Assembly (NCBI GenBank): GCA_029266935.1
Contig: JAQSVY010000075.1
Coordinates: 1-7,182 of the forward strand
DNA from: Burkholderiales bacterium
GTDB lineage: Bacteria > Pseudomonadota > Gammaproteobacteria > Burkholderiales > SG8-39
Reading direction: 5' to 3'
Length of the DNA stretch: 7,182 bases
Made by a program: the position numbers and the translations under genes. Below are positions 1 through 5,759 of this stretch, one piece after another; position 1 is the stretch's first letter; every line of letters starts with the position of its first letter. The notes below the pieces were generated by a model. That model was not told the origin of the DNA, did no database searches, and saw nothing but the letters and a program-made list of their open reading frames with translations.

Positions 1-468
1 GGATCGCGCGTGGTGACGGAATATCTCACCAAGGCGGGGCTCCTGCCCTACCTCGAGAAGCTCGGCTTCCACGTCGCCGCCTACGGCTGCACCACCTGCA
101 TCGGCAACGCCGGACCGCTCGCGCAGCCGATCGACGAGGCGATCGTCAAGTACGACCTCGTCTGTGCGGCCGTTCTATCCGGAAATAGAAATTTTGAAGC
201 CCGGATTCATCCGAACATCCGTGCCAACTTCCTCGCCTCCCCACCGCTCGTGGTCGCGTATGCGATTGCCGGCTCTGTTCTGATCGATTTCAAAGAACAA
301 CCTCTGGGAAAGGGCAAGGACGGGAAAGACGTTTATATCGGCCACATCTGGCCGACGGCCGCCGAGGTGAAGAAGCTCATGCCGCTGGCGATGGACCCGG
401 CGACCTTCCGCCGGCTCTACAGCGACCTCGCCAATACCAACCCGCTGTGGAAGAAGGTGTCGGCGCCG

Positions 469-494
469 GCCGGCCAGGTCTACACCTGGCCGGC
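469..494 (+). repeat. Perfect 11-bp inverted repeat (hairpin) inside the aconitase
   Basis: GCCGGCCAGGT (469-479) and ACCTGGCCGGC (484-494) are exact reverse complements separated by CTAC. They could form an 11-bp GC-rich stem with a 4-nt loop. The sequence codes for AGQVYTWPA within the aconitase, so it may be only a by-product of codon choice. No T run follows, so it is not a standard intrinsic terminator. Confidence 0.6.
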
Positions 495-720
495 GTCGAC
501 CTACATCGCCGAGCCGCCCTTCTTCAGGGGCTTCTCCATGAGCCCGGGCCAGCCGGGCAACATAACCGGCGCCAAGGTGCTCGGCATCTTCGGCGACTCG
601 GTCACCACCGACCACATCTCCCCCGCGGGCTCGATCAAGCCCACCTCCCCGGCCGGCATCTACCTGCAGGAGCACGACGTGGCGGTGGCGGACTTCAACA
701 GCTATGGGGCGCGCCGCGGC

Positions 721-727
721 AACCAAG
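721..727 (+). other. Frameshift / deletion junction in the aconitase
   Basis: The conserved RRGN ends at 723 in frame 1 and the conserved KNLMLPG begins at 725 in frame 2, leaving one extra C at 724. Family members normally have about 14 residues between these points, so roughly 41 nt are missing. Codon choice also changes at this point: GC-ending codons on the left, then a run using TTG, ACT, TAT, CGT, AAT and AGA up to about 830. Confidence 0.7.
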
Positions 728-1243
728 AACCTCATGCTTCCGGGCACCGAAGGCGGTTTGACTTTGTATCGTAATGAAAGACTTCCCATTTACGAAGCGG
801 CCATGCGTTACATCGCTGACGGTACGCCCACCGTGGTGTTCGGCGGCGAGGAGTACGGCACCGGCTCCTCGCGCGACTGGGCGGCGAAGGGCACGCAGCT
901 CCTGGGGGTCAAGGCCGTGATCGCGCGGAGCTTCGAGCGCATCCACCGCTCCAACCTGGTCGGCATGGGCGTGCTGCCCCTGCAGTTCATGGGCGCGGAC
1001 TCGGCGCAGTCGCTCGGCATCACCGGCAACGAAACCATCGACATCCTCGGCCTGGAGGAAATCCGGCCGCAGCAGGAGATCAAGATGCGGATCACGAACG
1101 AGGCGCGCATCCTGGAGGTCACGCTCAAGTCGCGCATCGACACTGCAATCGAGGTCGACTACTACCGCCACGGCGGCATCCTGCCCTACGTTCTGCGCGA
1201 GCTCATCGGGCGGGCGGGACCGGCTGCGGCGAAGGCGGCCTAG

Positions 1244-1265
1244 CGCGGGATACATCTCCGCGTTT
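1244..1265 (+). terminator. Weak terminator-like hairpin after the aconitase
   Basis: Directly after the aconitase stop, CGCGG (1244-1248) pairs with CCGCG (1258-1262), extendable by one G-T pair. The loop is about 7 nt and only three T follow. The stem is short and the T run poor, so it may only be a pause site. It sits in the 37-nt gap before the Host_attach gene. Confidence 0.25.
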
Positions 1266-1280
1266 CCCGGTCCAAGCGGT

Positions 1281-1730
1281 ATGGCCACGACCTGGATTGT
1301 TGCGGCGGACTCGAGCCGCGCCAGGGTGCTGCAAGTTGCGCACCCGGAACAGAAGCTCCTCGAGATCGAAGACCTGCTGAATCCCGAAGGCCGCCTGCAG
1401 GATCGCGAGATCGCGAGCGACGCCCTCGGACGCTGGAGCGGCCCGGACCGGCCGGGGGGCAACAGCATGCAGGGCGGCGCCGGACCGGCCGAGCACGCCG
1501 TCGAGCTGTTCGCCAAGCGCATTGGCGACTACCTCGACAAGGCACGCACCGACCACCGCTACGATCACCTTTGCATCATGGCGCCACCGAAGTTCCTCGG
1601 CGCCCTGCGCAAAGCGCTCAGCAAGGAGGTCCAGAAGCTCGTCGCCGACGAGATTCCGAAGGACCTGTCGTGGCTCAGCGCCCCGGAGCTGGAGCGCTAC
1701 TTCGCGAAAGGAAGTGGGCCAGCGCCCTGA
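1281..1730 (+). CDS. Host_attach family protein (AtsE-like)
   Basis: A 149-residue protein that I place in the Host_attach family (named for AtsE of Agrobacterium, linked to attachment to host cells). The family is small and mostly of unknown biochemical function. Supporting marks are the opening TTWIVAADSSRARVL, the central hydrophobic strand DHLCIMAPPKFLGALR (about residues 95-110) and the ending VQKLVADEIPKDLSWLS. Length is usual for the family. There is no signal peptide or membrane segment, so it is probably cytoplasmic despite its name. ATG at 1281 is chosen because the conserved N-terminal strand starts right after it; no good ribosome binding site precedes it. It lies 37 nt after the aconitase and could be cotranscribed with it. 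Its last 56 bases overlap the 3' end of the convergent cytochrome gene. Confidence 0.75.
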   Translation: MATTWIVAADSSRARVLQVAHPEQKLLEIEDLLNPEGRLQDREIASDALGRWSGPDRPGGNSMQGGAGPAEHAVELFAKRIGDYLDKARTDHRYDHLCIMAPPKFLGALRKALSKEVQKLVADEIPKDLSWLSAPELERYFAKGSGPAP

Positions 1731-2250
1731 TGTCGGCGTCGGAGACGCCGTAGAGCACCGCTGCCATGAGGGTGTCGCCGCCTGGCCGGGGCTTGTCACG
1801 GAACTCCTGCATCACCGGCTCCAGCCAGTCCTCCCGCTGCGCGGCGAGGCGCGGAATCTGGTTCTGCCCGCCGTAATCCGGAAGATGGCAGCTCCGGCAG
1901 CGCAGCTTGCGGCCCAGCTCCGCCCCGCGCTTCAACAGCGCCGGGTCCTCGGGCGAGCTCTGCGTCGGCTTCGCCGGCAAGGCCGAGATTTGTTTCGCCA
2001 GCGCCACGATCTCGGCGTCCGTGAGATCCTTCACGAAGGGAAACATCTCCGGCGAGGGCCGCAGGCCTTCGCGGATCAGCACCAGCTGGTTCTCCATGAA
2101 AAGCCTCGGCTGCGCGGCAATCGACGGGATGCGGGCCGTGAGGGAGTTGCCGTCGGGCCCGTGGCAAGCCAGGCACTGCTCGTGCTTTCCGTGGGCGACG
2201 CCAAAAAAAAGTGCGGTGAGCAGGACGGCCCATCGCCTCCGGGCTTGCAA
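1675..2250 (-). CDS. Secreted diheme cytochrome c (c4/c553-like)
   Basis: A 191-residue periplasmic electron carrier. An N-terminal signal peptide (RRR followed by WAVLLTALFFGVAHG, cleavage near residue 21) precedes two class I cytochrome domains with heme-binding CLACH (26-30) and CRSCH (118-122). Probable axial methionines are M69 (RPSPEMFPF) and M162 (GDTLMAAVLYG). Each domain ends in the usual helix, LTDAEIVALAKQIS and VSDADIRALAHFLS. The start is a TTG two bases after the stop of the upstream dehydrogenase. An in-frame stop lies just upstream and no ATG or GTG precedes the first heme motif, so TTG is the only reasonable choice; translation is probably coupled. The pairing suggests that it accepts electrons from that dehydrogenase and passes them to the respiratory chain. 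A run of eight T lies in the signal-peptide coding region. Confidence 0.88.
   Translation of the reverse strand: MQARRRWAVLLTALFFGVAHGKHEQCLACHGPDGNSLTARIPSIAAQPRLFMENQLVLIREGLRPSPEMFPFVKDLTDAEIVALAKQISALPAKPTQSSPEDPALLKRGAELGRKLRCRSCHLPDYGGQNQIPRLAAQREDWLEPVMQEFRDKPRPGGDTLMAAVLYGVSDADIRALAHFLSRSSAPAPGR
2203..2210 (-). repeat. Eight-base homopolymer (T8 on the coding strand) in the cytochrome signal peptide
   Basis: A8 on the plus strand reads as CTT TTT TTT on the coding strand, giving LFF in the hydrophobic core of the signal peptide. This is unusual in so GC-rich a gene and is a plausible slippage or sequencing-error site. A one-base slip would destroy the reading frame from TTG 2250. Confidence 0.6.
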
Positions 2251-2252
2251 GG

Positions 2253-3458
2253 TTACTTACCGTAGCTGACGCGATAGATGGCGCCCAGCTGCTCGTCGCT
2301 CACCAGCAGCGCCCCGTCGGGCATCTGCTGCACGTAGGCCGGCCGGCCCCAGAACTTGTAGCTGTCCTTGGACTCGTTGAACCCGGTCATGAACGGCCGG
2401 ACTGTCGCCTTGCCGTCCTCCCCGATGCGCACGTTCACCACGTCGAAGCCGGAAGGCGTGGTCCGGTTCCACGAGCCCTTGCGCGCGACGAACATGGTGT
2501 TGCGGTACTCGGCCGGGAACATCTTGCCGGTGTAGAACTTCACGCCCATGTTGGCGGCGTGCGGTCCCATCAGCGCCACCGGCCGCGTCACGCCTTTACA
2601 TGCGTCCTTCTTCTTGAAGTCGGCGTCGACGATGCCGTTGGCGTGGCAGTACGGGAAACCGAAGTTCTGCCCGACTTTGGTCAGGCGGTTGAGCTCGTCC
2701 TGCGGGCCGTTGTCGCCCATCCAGTCGCGGCCGTGGTCGGTGAACCAGAGCTGCCCCGTCTTCGGGTGCCAGTCGAAGCCCACGGAGTTGCGCACGCCGC
2801 GCGCGATCACTTCCATCCCGGAGCCGTCGGCATTGTAGCGGCGGATCTGCGCGTATTCCTTGGGCGGCTCGCAGATGTTGCACGGCGCGCCGAAGGGCAC
2901 GTAGAGCTTGCCGTCGGGCCCGAAGGCGACGTACTTCCAGTTGTGGTGCTGCTCCTTCGGCAGGTTGAACTTCTCGGTCAGGTCCACCGGCTGCGCGCCC
3001 GAGCTGTCGGCGATGCCGTCAAAGCGCAACACCTTGTCGATGGCGAACACGTACAGCGCGTCCTTGTGGAAGGCGACGCCGGCCGGCTGGGTGAGCTTGT
3101 CGACCACCACGCGCACGCTGCGCTTACCGCCCTCGTCGCTCACCTCGTAGACGCGGCCGATGGCCCGCGTGCCGACATAAACCTTCTTTCCGTCGGGCGA
3201 GAGCGCCATGGCGCGGCCACCGGGCAATCCGCTCGCCCATACCTCGGCCTTGAAGCCCTTAGGCAGCCTTGCCTTGCTGATGGGGATGTCGCTTGCGGGA
3301 GTCTCGGTCATCTTGCCCGCGTGCGGCGCGAGCTTGGAGTCCTTCATCTTGTCGGGCATGCCCTGCTTCCAGGCCGGAGGCGGCGCGGGCTTGTCTTGCG
3401 CGAGGGCGGGAGCAAGGACGAAGGCGGCGGTGACCGCGAGGGCGACCATGGTCTTCAT
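2253..3458 (-). CDS. Secreted PQQ-dependent sugar (L-sorbosone-type) dehydrogenase
   Basis: A 401-residue beta-propeller quinoprotein predicted to oxidise a sugar, aldose or similar alcohol in the periplasm. Residues 1-20 form a signal peptide (cleavage ALA|QD), followed by a proline- and lysine-rich linker to about 60. Propeller marks are LPGGRAMALSPDGKKVYVGT (78-97), HHNWKYVAFGPDGKLYVPFG (171-190), ARGVRNSVGFDWHP (219-232), TDHGRDWMGDNGPQDELNR (240-258), FGFPYCH (266-272) and a final GRPAYVQQMPDGALLVSDE blade. By analogy with soluble glucose dehydrogenase, H171/H172 and R223 would be at the PQQ site and the DELN region near the metal; this is my alignment by eye. Cysteines 193/196 (APCNIC) and 271/287 may form disulfides. 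ATG 3458 is preceded by a perfect AAGGAGG. It lies 85 nt downstream of eboF on the same strand and is followed after 2 nt by a diheme cytochrome c, its likely electron acceptor. The substrate cannot be told from sequence. Confidence 0.85.
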   Translation of the reverse strand: MKTMVALAVTAAFVLAPALAQDKPAPPPAWKQGMPDKMKDSKLAPHAGKMTETPASDIPISKARLPKGFKAEVWASGLPGGRAMALSPDGKKVYVGTRAIGRVYEVSDEGGKRSVRVVVDKLTQPAGVAFHKDALYVFAIDKVLRFDGIADSSGAQPVDLTEKFNLPKEQHHNWKYVAFGPDGKLYVPFGAPCNICEPPKEYAQIRRYNADGSGMEVIARGVRNSVGFDWHPKTGQLWFTDHGRDWMGDNGPQDELNRLTKVGQNFGFPYCHANGIVDADFKKKDACKGVTRPVALMGPHAANMGVKFYTGKMFPAEYRNTMFVARKGSWNRTTPSGFDVVNVRIGEDGKATVRPFMTGFNESKDSYKFWGRPAYVQQMPDGALLVSDEQLGAIYRVSYGK

Positions 3459-3462
3459 TGGA

Positions 3463-3470
3463 GCCTCCTT
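3463..3470 (-). promoter_or_regulatory. Strong ribosome binding site of the sorbosone-type dehydrogenase
   Basis: The coding strand reads AAGGAGGC, five bases short of the ATG at 3458 counted from AAGGAGG. This is a near-perfect Shine-Dalgarno and fixes the start. It contrasts with eboF and eboA, which have none. Confidence 0.75.
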
Positions 3471-3479
3471 AACCGCCGC

Positions 3480-3485
3480 ATCATA
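3480..3485 (-). promoter_or_regulatory. Possible -10 box in the eboF-dehydrogenase gap
   Basis: The coding strand reads TATGAT (5 of 6 to TATAAT) about 22 nt upstream of the dehydrogenase ATG. No convincing -35 box is found about 17 nt upstream of it. It could give the dehydrogenase-cytochrome pair its own promoter in the 85-nt gap after eboF, but the evidence is weak. Confidence 0.25.
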
Positions 3486-3543
3486 GGAAGGCGCATGTGA
3501 CTCGAAAATCGCTGTCCGCCCTACGACCGCTGTCGCCGAACCG

Positions 3544-4929
3544 CTACCGGAAGACGTGGGCGAGGACGACCGGCTTGAAGGCCGTCGCGTCGAGCGCGTC
3601 TCCCGGCAGCAGATCCCCGCGGGAGCTGATGACGAGCGGGCCGTGCTGCGGGTCGTCCGTTAGGCGGCCGTGCGAGCCCTTGACGAGCCGCGTGTCCTTG
3701 AGCGAGATGACGTCGAGCAGCGTGCGCAGGCCGAGCTTGCGCTTGGCGAGCCGCCAGCCGGTCGCGAGCATGGGAAAGCGGATTTCAGGGTCGACGAAGA
3801 GTTCCACCGGGTCGTAGCCGGGCTTGCGGTGGATGTCGACAGTGCGTGCAAAGTCCGGCGCATGCCGCTCGTCCAGCCAGTAGTAATAGCTGAACCACCG
3901 GTCGGGCCGGGAGATCGCTACCAGCTCGCCGGAGCGCTCGTGGTCGAGCCCCATCGCGCGCTTGCCGGCCTCATCGAGCACTTGCTCGACGCCATCCAAT
4001 TTTTCAAGAACCCCCCTTGCTTCCGAAAGACGGCTTCGATCGTTGACGTACACGTGTGCGACCTGGTGGTCGGCGAGCGCAAAGGCGGCGCTCGCGCCCG
4101 GGTCGAGGATTTCGCGCCCGTGCTCTTCCGGCCGTACCCGGATCAAGCCCGCCTCACGCAGCGCCCGGTTGACGTGCACGGCTCCGCTCACCGGCGTAAT
4201 GCCGTACTCGGACACGACGATGACCTCGTGGCCGCTCGAGGCGGCATGGTCGATCAGGGTGCCGCAGGCCGCGTCGAGCTCTCTCAGGTCCTGCTGCACG
4301 CGCGGGTGCGCGAGGTCCGGGCCGAGGCGCTGCAGGTTGTAGTCGAGATGCGGCAGGTAGGTGAGCGTGAGCGTCGGGTTGCGGGTCCGCATCACGTGCA
4401 GCGTCGCCGCGGCGATCCAGTCAGTCGAGGCGATGTCGGTCATCGGCCCCCAGAACTTGAACAGCGGGAATTGTCCCAGCTTCGCATCGAGCTCGTCATG
4501 CAGCTCGGGCGGCTGCGCGTAATGGTCGGGGATCTTGCGCCCGTCGGCGGGATACATCGGGCGCGGCGTGGCGCTCCAGTCCGCGCTCGAGTACATGTTG
4601 TACCACCAGAACATCTTCGCGCAGGTGAAGGCCGGGTCGCGCTTCCTCCCCGCCTCCCAGATCTTCTCGCCCGCGACGAGGCGATTCGACTGCCGCCACA
4701 GCCACACTTCGGAGAGGTCGCGGAAGTACCAGCCGTTCGCCACCGCGCCGTGGCCGCTCGGCATGAGGCCGGTCACGAGCGTCGACTGCACGGTGCAGGT
4801 GACCGCCGGAGTCACCGTGCGCAGCGGCCGCAACGCGCCGCGTGCAGCGAGGCGCTTCAGGTTTGGCGTGTGCTCGCCCACGAGCGCGGGGGAGAGTCCC
4901 ACCGCCAGGATCACGAGGACCGGAGTCAT
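3544..4929 (-). CDS. eboF: EboF-type alkaline phosphatase superfamily protein
   Basis: A 461-residue member of the nucleotide pyrophosphatase/phosphodiesterase branch of the alkaline phosphatase superfamily, closely resembling the EboF proteins of ebo clusters as I remember them. Visible marks are HTPNLKRLAARGA (20-32), PAVTCTVQSTLVTG (41-54, candidate nucleophile T44), HGAVANGWYFRDLSEVWLWRQSN (60-82), FWWYNMYSSADWS (107-119), PMYPADGRKIPD (124-135), YLPHLDYNLQRLGP (191-204), SEYGITPV (240-247), ADHQVAHVYV (286-295) and GSHGR (418-422). Several positions that hold metal ligands in typical members differ: no Asp before GL at 11, Q200 for His, and E241-Y242 for Asp-His. D196 and H420 remain. 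There is no clear signal peptide; the N-terminal hydrophobic stretch is the first catalytic strand. It begins 17 nt from the divergent eboA, has no Shine-Dalgarno, and leads into the dehydrogenase and cytochrome genes. Its true reaction is unknown. Confidence 0.83.
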   Translation of the reverse strand: MTPVLVILAVGLSPALVGEHTPNLKRLAARGALRPLRTVTPAVTCTVQSTLVTGLMPSGHGAVANGWYFRDLSEVWLWRQSNRLVAGEKIWEAGRKRDPAFTCAKMFWWYNMYSSADWSATPRPMYPADGRKIPDHYAQPPELHDELDAKLGQFPLFKFWGPMTDIASTDWIAAATLHVMRTRNPTLTLTYLPHLDYNLQRLGPDLAHPRVQQDLRELDAACGTLIDHAASSGHEVIVVSEYGITPVSGAVHVNRALREAGLIRVRPEEHGREILDPGASAAFALADHQVAHVYVNDRSRLSEARGVLEKLDGVEQVLDEAGKRAMGLDHERSGELVAISRPDRWFSYYYWLDERHAPDFARTVDIHRKPGYDPVELFVDPEIRFPMLATGWRLAKRKLGLRTLLDVISLKDTRLVKGSHGRLTDDPQHGPLVISSRGDLLPGDALDATAFKPVVLAHVFR

Positions 4930-4946
4930 TGGGCTACTATAGTGTC
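4930..4946. promoter_or_regulatory. 17-bp divergent eboF/eboA gap with palindromic -10-like box
   Basis: The gap contains ACTATAGT (4936-4943), a perfect 8-bp palindrome, so TATAGT (5 of 6 to TATAAT) occurs on both strands. On the minus strand the box ends at 4936, putting a start 6-7 nt later at or next to the A of the eboF ATG (4929). On the plus strand, TACTAT (4935-4940) would place a start at about 4947, the A of the eboA ATG; TATAGT (4938-4943) would place it a few bases inside. No good -35 box is seen on either side; the best, TTGCCG on the minus strand at 4962-4957, has a 15-nt spacer. Neither gene has a Shine-Dalgarno in this gap. Reading it as overlapping divergent promoters for leaderless mRNAs is inference. 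Confidence 0.4.
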
Positions 4947-5759
4947 ATGAGCAAGGCGGCAAGGCAGCTGCTGCGCGGTTGGCTGGGCCGGCAGCTCGAC
5001 GACGCGCAGCGGGCATGGCTCGACGAGCAGCTGATGAACCTGGAAGAAAATCCGTCCGACGGCACGCTCGCCATCGCGCTCGGCATGGCGCCGCGGCGCC
5101 TGGGCAAGGCCGACCTCGCGCTCGAGCCCGCCGACTACGCCGCCGCCGACGCGGCGCTGAAGGGCTGGGACCCCCACGGCTGGAGCGCGGCGGACGCCGC
5201 GCGTGTCCTGATGCTGACAGAACCTTCTTTATCGAATGGCTTTGCCCACCGCTTCCGGAAGTTGTGCAGCACCGCCGACGTCGCCGAGCTCGTCGCCCTT
5301 TACCGCGGCTTGCCGCTCTATCCAGAACCCGCGTCGCTCGAGCCGCAGGTCGGCGAAGGCCTGCGCAGCAACATGCGCTCGGTGTTCGAGGCAATCGCGC
5401 ACCGCAATCCTTATCCGCGCGCGCATTTCGACGACCACCGCTGGAACCACATGGTGCTGAAGGCGCTGTTCGTCGGAGCCCCGCTCGCGCCAATCGCGGG
5501 GTTGGACGAGCGCGCCAATCCGGAGCTCGCGCGCATCCTGTGCGATTTCGCGCACGAGCGCTGGGCGGCGGGCCGGCCGGTACCTGCCGAGCTGTGGCGC
5601 TGCGTCGGGCGCTTCGCCGAAGGCGGGGCGATCGACGATCTCTCCCGGGCATTGACAAGTGAAAATGCAGAGGAGCGGCGGGCCGCCACCGCCGCCCTCG
5701 CCGCCTCGCCCGATCCGCGCGCGGCGCAACTCCTGGCCACGACACCGAGGTCGCCATGA
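4947..5759 (+). CDS. eboA: EboA family protein
   Basis: A 270-residue protein that I recognise as EboA, the first gene of ebo/edb clusters, whose biochemical role is unknown. The core signature runs from about 152 to 218: HRNPYPRAHFDDHRWNHMVLK, LFVGAPLAPIAGLDERANPE, then FAHERWAAGRPVPAELWR. An earlier segment, DVAELVALYRGLPLYPEP (111-128), also fits. The tail ALTSENAEERRAATAALAASPDP (236-258) resembles a HEAT-type helical repeat, so the protein is probably an all-helical scaffold or adaptor. There is no signal peptide or membrane segment. ATG 4947 is chosen because the N-terminal helix starts there; an in-frame TTG at 4929 is a less likely alternative. No ribosome binding site precedes the ATG. 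The stop overlaps the start of eboB (ATGA), indicating coupling. Around 5214-5262 the codons (TCT, TTA, AAT, TTT) differ from the rest of the gene. Confidence 0.83.
   Translation: MSKAARQLLRGWLGRQLDDAQRAWLDEQLMNLEENPSDGTLAIALGMAPRRLGKADLALEPADYAAADAALKGWDPHGWSAADAARVLMLTEPSLSNGFAHRFRKLCSTADVAELVALYRGLPLYPEPASLEPQVGEGLRSNMRSVFEAIAHRNPYPRAHFDDHRWNHMVLKALFVGAPLAPIAGLDERANPELARILCDFAHERWAAGRPVPAELWRCVGRFAEGGAIDDLSRALTSENAEERRAATAALAASPDPRAAQLLATTPRSP

Larger units (their letters stand above)
1..1243 (+). pseudogene. acnA: Aconitate hydratase (AcnA/IRP1 type), C-terminal part, frameshifted
   Basis: Aconitase interconverts citrate and isocitrate in the TCA cycle in the cytoplasm using a [4Fe-4S] cluster. 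The gene enters the window already in frame (frame 1 reads GSRVVTEYL from base 1). Visible marks are the cluster-ligand motif GCTTCIGN with cysteines at 88-90 and 97-99, [35 protein letters not shown], and [11 protein letters not shown] ending at 723. Reading then has to jump to frame 2 at about 725 ([11 protein letters not shown]). It continues through the catalytic [12 protein letters not shown] and [13 protein letters not shown] motifs to the TAG at 1241-1243. From memory of the family, about 14 residues (HEVMMRGTFAN and a few more) are missing at the join, equal to a 41-nt deletion. As written, frame 1 would add an unrelated tail and stop at 772-774. Either a real pseudogene or an assembly/sequencing error; with both sides so well conserved, I cannot tell which. 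Confidence 0.85.

Noticed and set aside
695..1522. 275-codon minus-strand open frame across the aconitase and Host_attach genes
   Set aside because: It crosses two plus-strand genes and their gap and shows no domain.
1796..2233. Alternative frame for the cytochrome starting at ATG 2233
   Set aside because: It loses both CxxCH motifs. Only a slip at the T8 tract would join it to the cytochrome frame, and the resulting leader is a poorer signal peptide than the TTG-started one.
2559..3500. 313-codon plus-strand open frame opposite the sorbosone-type dehydrogenase
   Set aside because: The opposite strand has a signal peptide, a strong Shine-Dalgarno and propeller motifs. This frame has none of these.
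4842..4946. Longer N-terminus of EboA starting upstream of 4947
   Set aside because: The extension lies inside the eboF coding region and reads as arginine- and glycine-rich noise. The EboA-like N-terminal helix begins at ATG 4947.
3670..4950. 426-codon plus-strand open frame opposite eboF
   Set aside because: It is antisense to a gene with clear family motifs along its whole length. Its product is rich in R, V, H and A without recognisable domains, as expected from the complement of GC-ending codons.
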